64,000 bases of DNA, taken from the NCBI GenBank assembly GCA_004299485.1, contig SCQP01000001.1, positions 62,001-126,000 of the forward strand, in the 5' to 3' direction. A model generated the notes under the pieces. It saw only the letters and a list, made by a program, of their open reading frames with translations, was not told where the DNA came from and made no database searches. Positions 63,320 through 64,000 of the stretch are shown here, in pieces. Positions within the stretch are counted from its first letter, which is position 1. Each line of letters starts with the position of its first letter. Both the position numbers and the translations under genes were made by a program. This DNA comes from Acidobacteriota bacterium. GTDB lineage: Bacteria; Acidobacteriota; Terriglobia; Terriglobales; SCQP01.

Positions 63320-63940
63320 TTACCGCAAGCCGCCACCGGAGCCATTACCGCCGCCCTTCATTTCGGACTGCAGCTTGCGGGCTGCATCCAGATGCTTCTG
63401 CAGCACAGGAATGGAGCTCTGGACGACCTGCTTGAGCTGGGGATCGGTGATCTGCGGTTCCAGATGCTGCAAGCGCTTCACCGCCGATTCATGATCCCGG
63501 ATTTGAGCGGCGACATAGCTGCTGGCCGCCGGCCCGGGTTTTTCCTTGTCCCAGCGCCGATTCTCGCGTTGCTCCTGCTTTTTCATTGCCGAGCTTTCTC
63601 GGAGGCTGATCTTGGCCTGATCTGCAGCTTTCTGAAGCTGATCCTGCAGGTTCTTGTGGTCGTTGACCAGATCCTGCGCGTAGCTTTTGACGTTGGGGTT
63701 ATCGACGTGACCCTGAATCGTCTCGGCGCCGTCGATTTCTGTTTTGTTGATGGAGTTGAGCAGATCCGCGGCACGCTGATCGGCGCTCGCCATGGAACGG
63801 GAGGGGTGCGAAGCCGCCTGGCCCTGCTTGGGATGTTGCTGCGCCTGCTGGCCCGCCTGCCCCTGCGCGAGGCAGAACGGTACGGCCGCCATCAGCGCGC
63901 CGCTGAGAATGGAAGTTGCTAAGTGCTGGTGAAAGTGCAT
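63320..63940 (-). CDS. DUF4142 family exported protein
   Basis: 206 residues from ATG 63940 with GGAGG 6 nt upstream. Signal peptide (about 1-26), Gln/Gly/His-rich linker, then a four-helix ferritin-like region (about 50-190) with DQRAADLLNSINKTEIDGA and VKSYAQDLVNDHKNLQ, and a Gly-rich end. Family function unknown; periplasmic. Confidence 0.88.
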   Translation of the reverse strand: MHFHQHLATSILSGALMAAVPFCLAQGQAGQQAQQHPKQGQAASHPSRSMASADQRAADLLNSINKTEIDGAETIQGHVDNPNVKSYAQDLVNDHKNLQDQLQKAADQAKISLRESSAMKKQEQRENRRWDKEKPGPAASSYVAAQIRDHESAVKRLQHLEPQITDPQLKQVVQSSIPVLQKHLDAARKLQSEMKGGGNGSGGGLR

Positions 63941-64000
63941 GGGTAGCCTCCGGAAACTGTGCCCGGTGAGATGGCCAGCCGCGGGCTGCGGATGCATCGG

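Overview
The window reads as a chromosomal segment of a GC-rich member of the Acidobacteriota. The main clues are two orphan MacB/FtsX-type permeases with duplicated FtsX domains (ADOP type), a BshC bacillithiol enzyme, a DUF481 outer-membrane protein, a dense Tad pilus locus and GC-biased codons. The assignment is by inference only: no rRNA or other phylogenetic marker is present.

Layout. 1-6.7 kb: two tandem lipoprotein paralogues, then a minus-strand operon (DyP-like protein, DapA-like aldolase, BshC, DUF58) whose gene junctions are filled with TTCCCTC heptamer arrays. 6.8-13.6 kb: an accessory island with two paralogous GHKL/MORC-like ATPases, a sigma-70-like protein and a DruA-like (DUF4338) protein, all on the minus strand. 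This is the best candidate for an undescribed, probably defensive, system. 13.9-16.5 kb: decayed accessory DNA: a frameshifted Fic gene carrying 87-bp double-hairpin elements, a lone RHH protein, an antitoxin remnant, and a three-copy nested-hairpin repeat. 16.5-22 kb: HtrA protease, a BlaI/M56 regulatory pair with a visible operator-promoter, VapBC, CspA and a DmpA-like peptidase. 22-31.5 kb: housekeeping genes (a MutL-AspRS-HisRS-carbonic anhydrase operon read leftwards, divergent QueG, PEBP protein, Cfa). 31.5-32.7 kb: remnants, including a collapsed MNT-HEPN pair. 32.7-45.3 kb: OYE, a membrane protein, an ECF sigma factor, an HlyD/ABC/MarR efflux operon, DUF481, ADOP permease, MgtC/DUF4010 and an FHA-GAF-PP2C phosphatase. 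45.4-46.2 kb: dienelactone hydrolase. 46.7-56.8 kb: a complete Tad pilus operon in order flp, cpaA/tadV, tadE, tadE-like, cpaB, cpaC, tadG-like, cpaE, cpaF, tadB, tadC, followed by DUF192. 56.9-64 kb: ORF6N protein, YbjQ, MFS, ornithine cyclodeaminase-like, TetR, second ADOP permease and DUF4142.

A theme across the window is short tandem heptanucleotide repeats of several unrelated sequences (TTCCCTC, CCACTAG/A, CAGGGGY, AGTGGTC, CAGTT-rich). They sit at gene boundaries and in places run into coding sequence, where they supply stop codons, purine-rich ribosome-binding-like stretches or low-complexity peptide tails. No CRISPR array, tRNA, rRNA, integrase or intact insertion sequence was seen. 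All coordinates come from reading the sequence; family names are by recognition of motifs and were not searched against any database.
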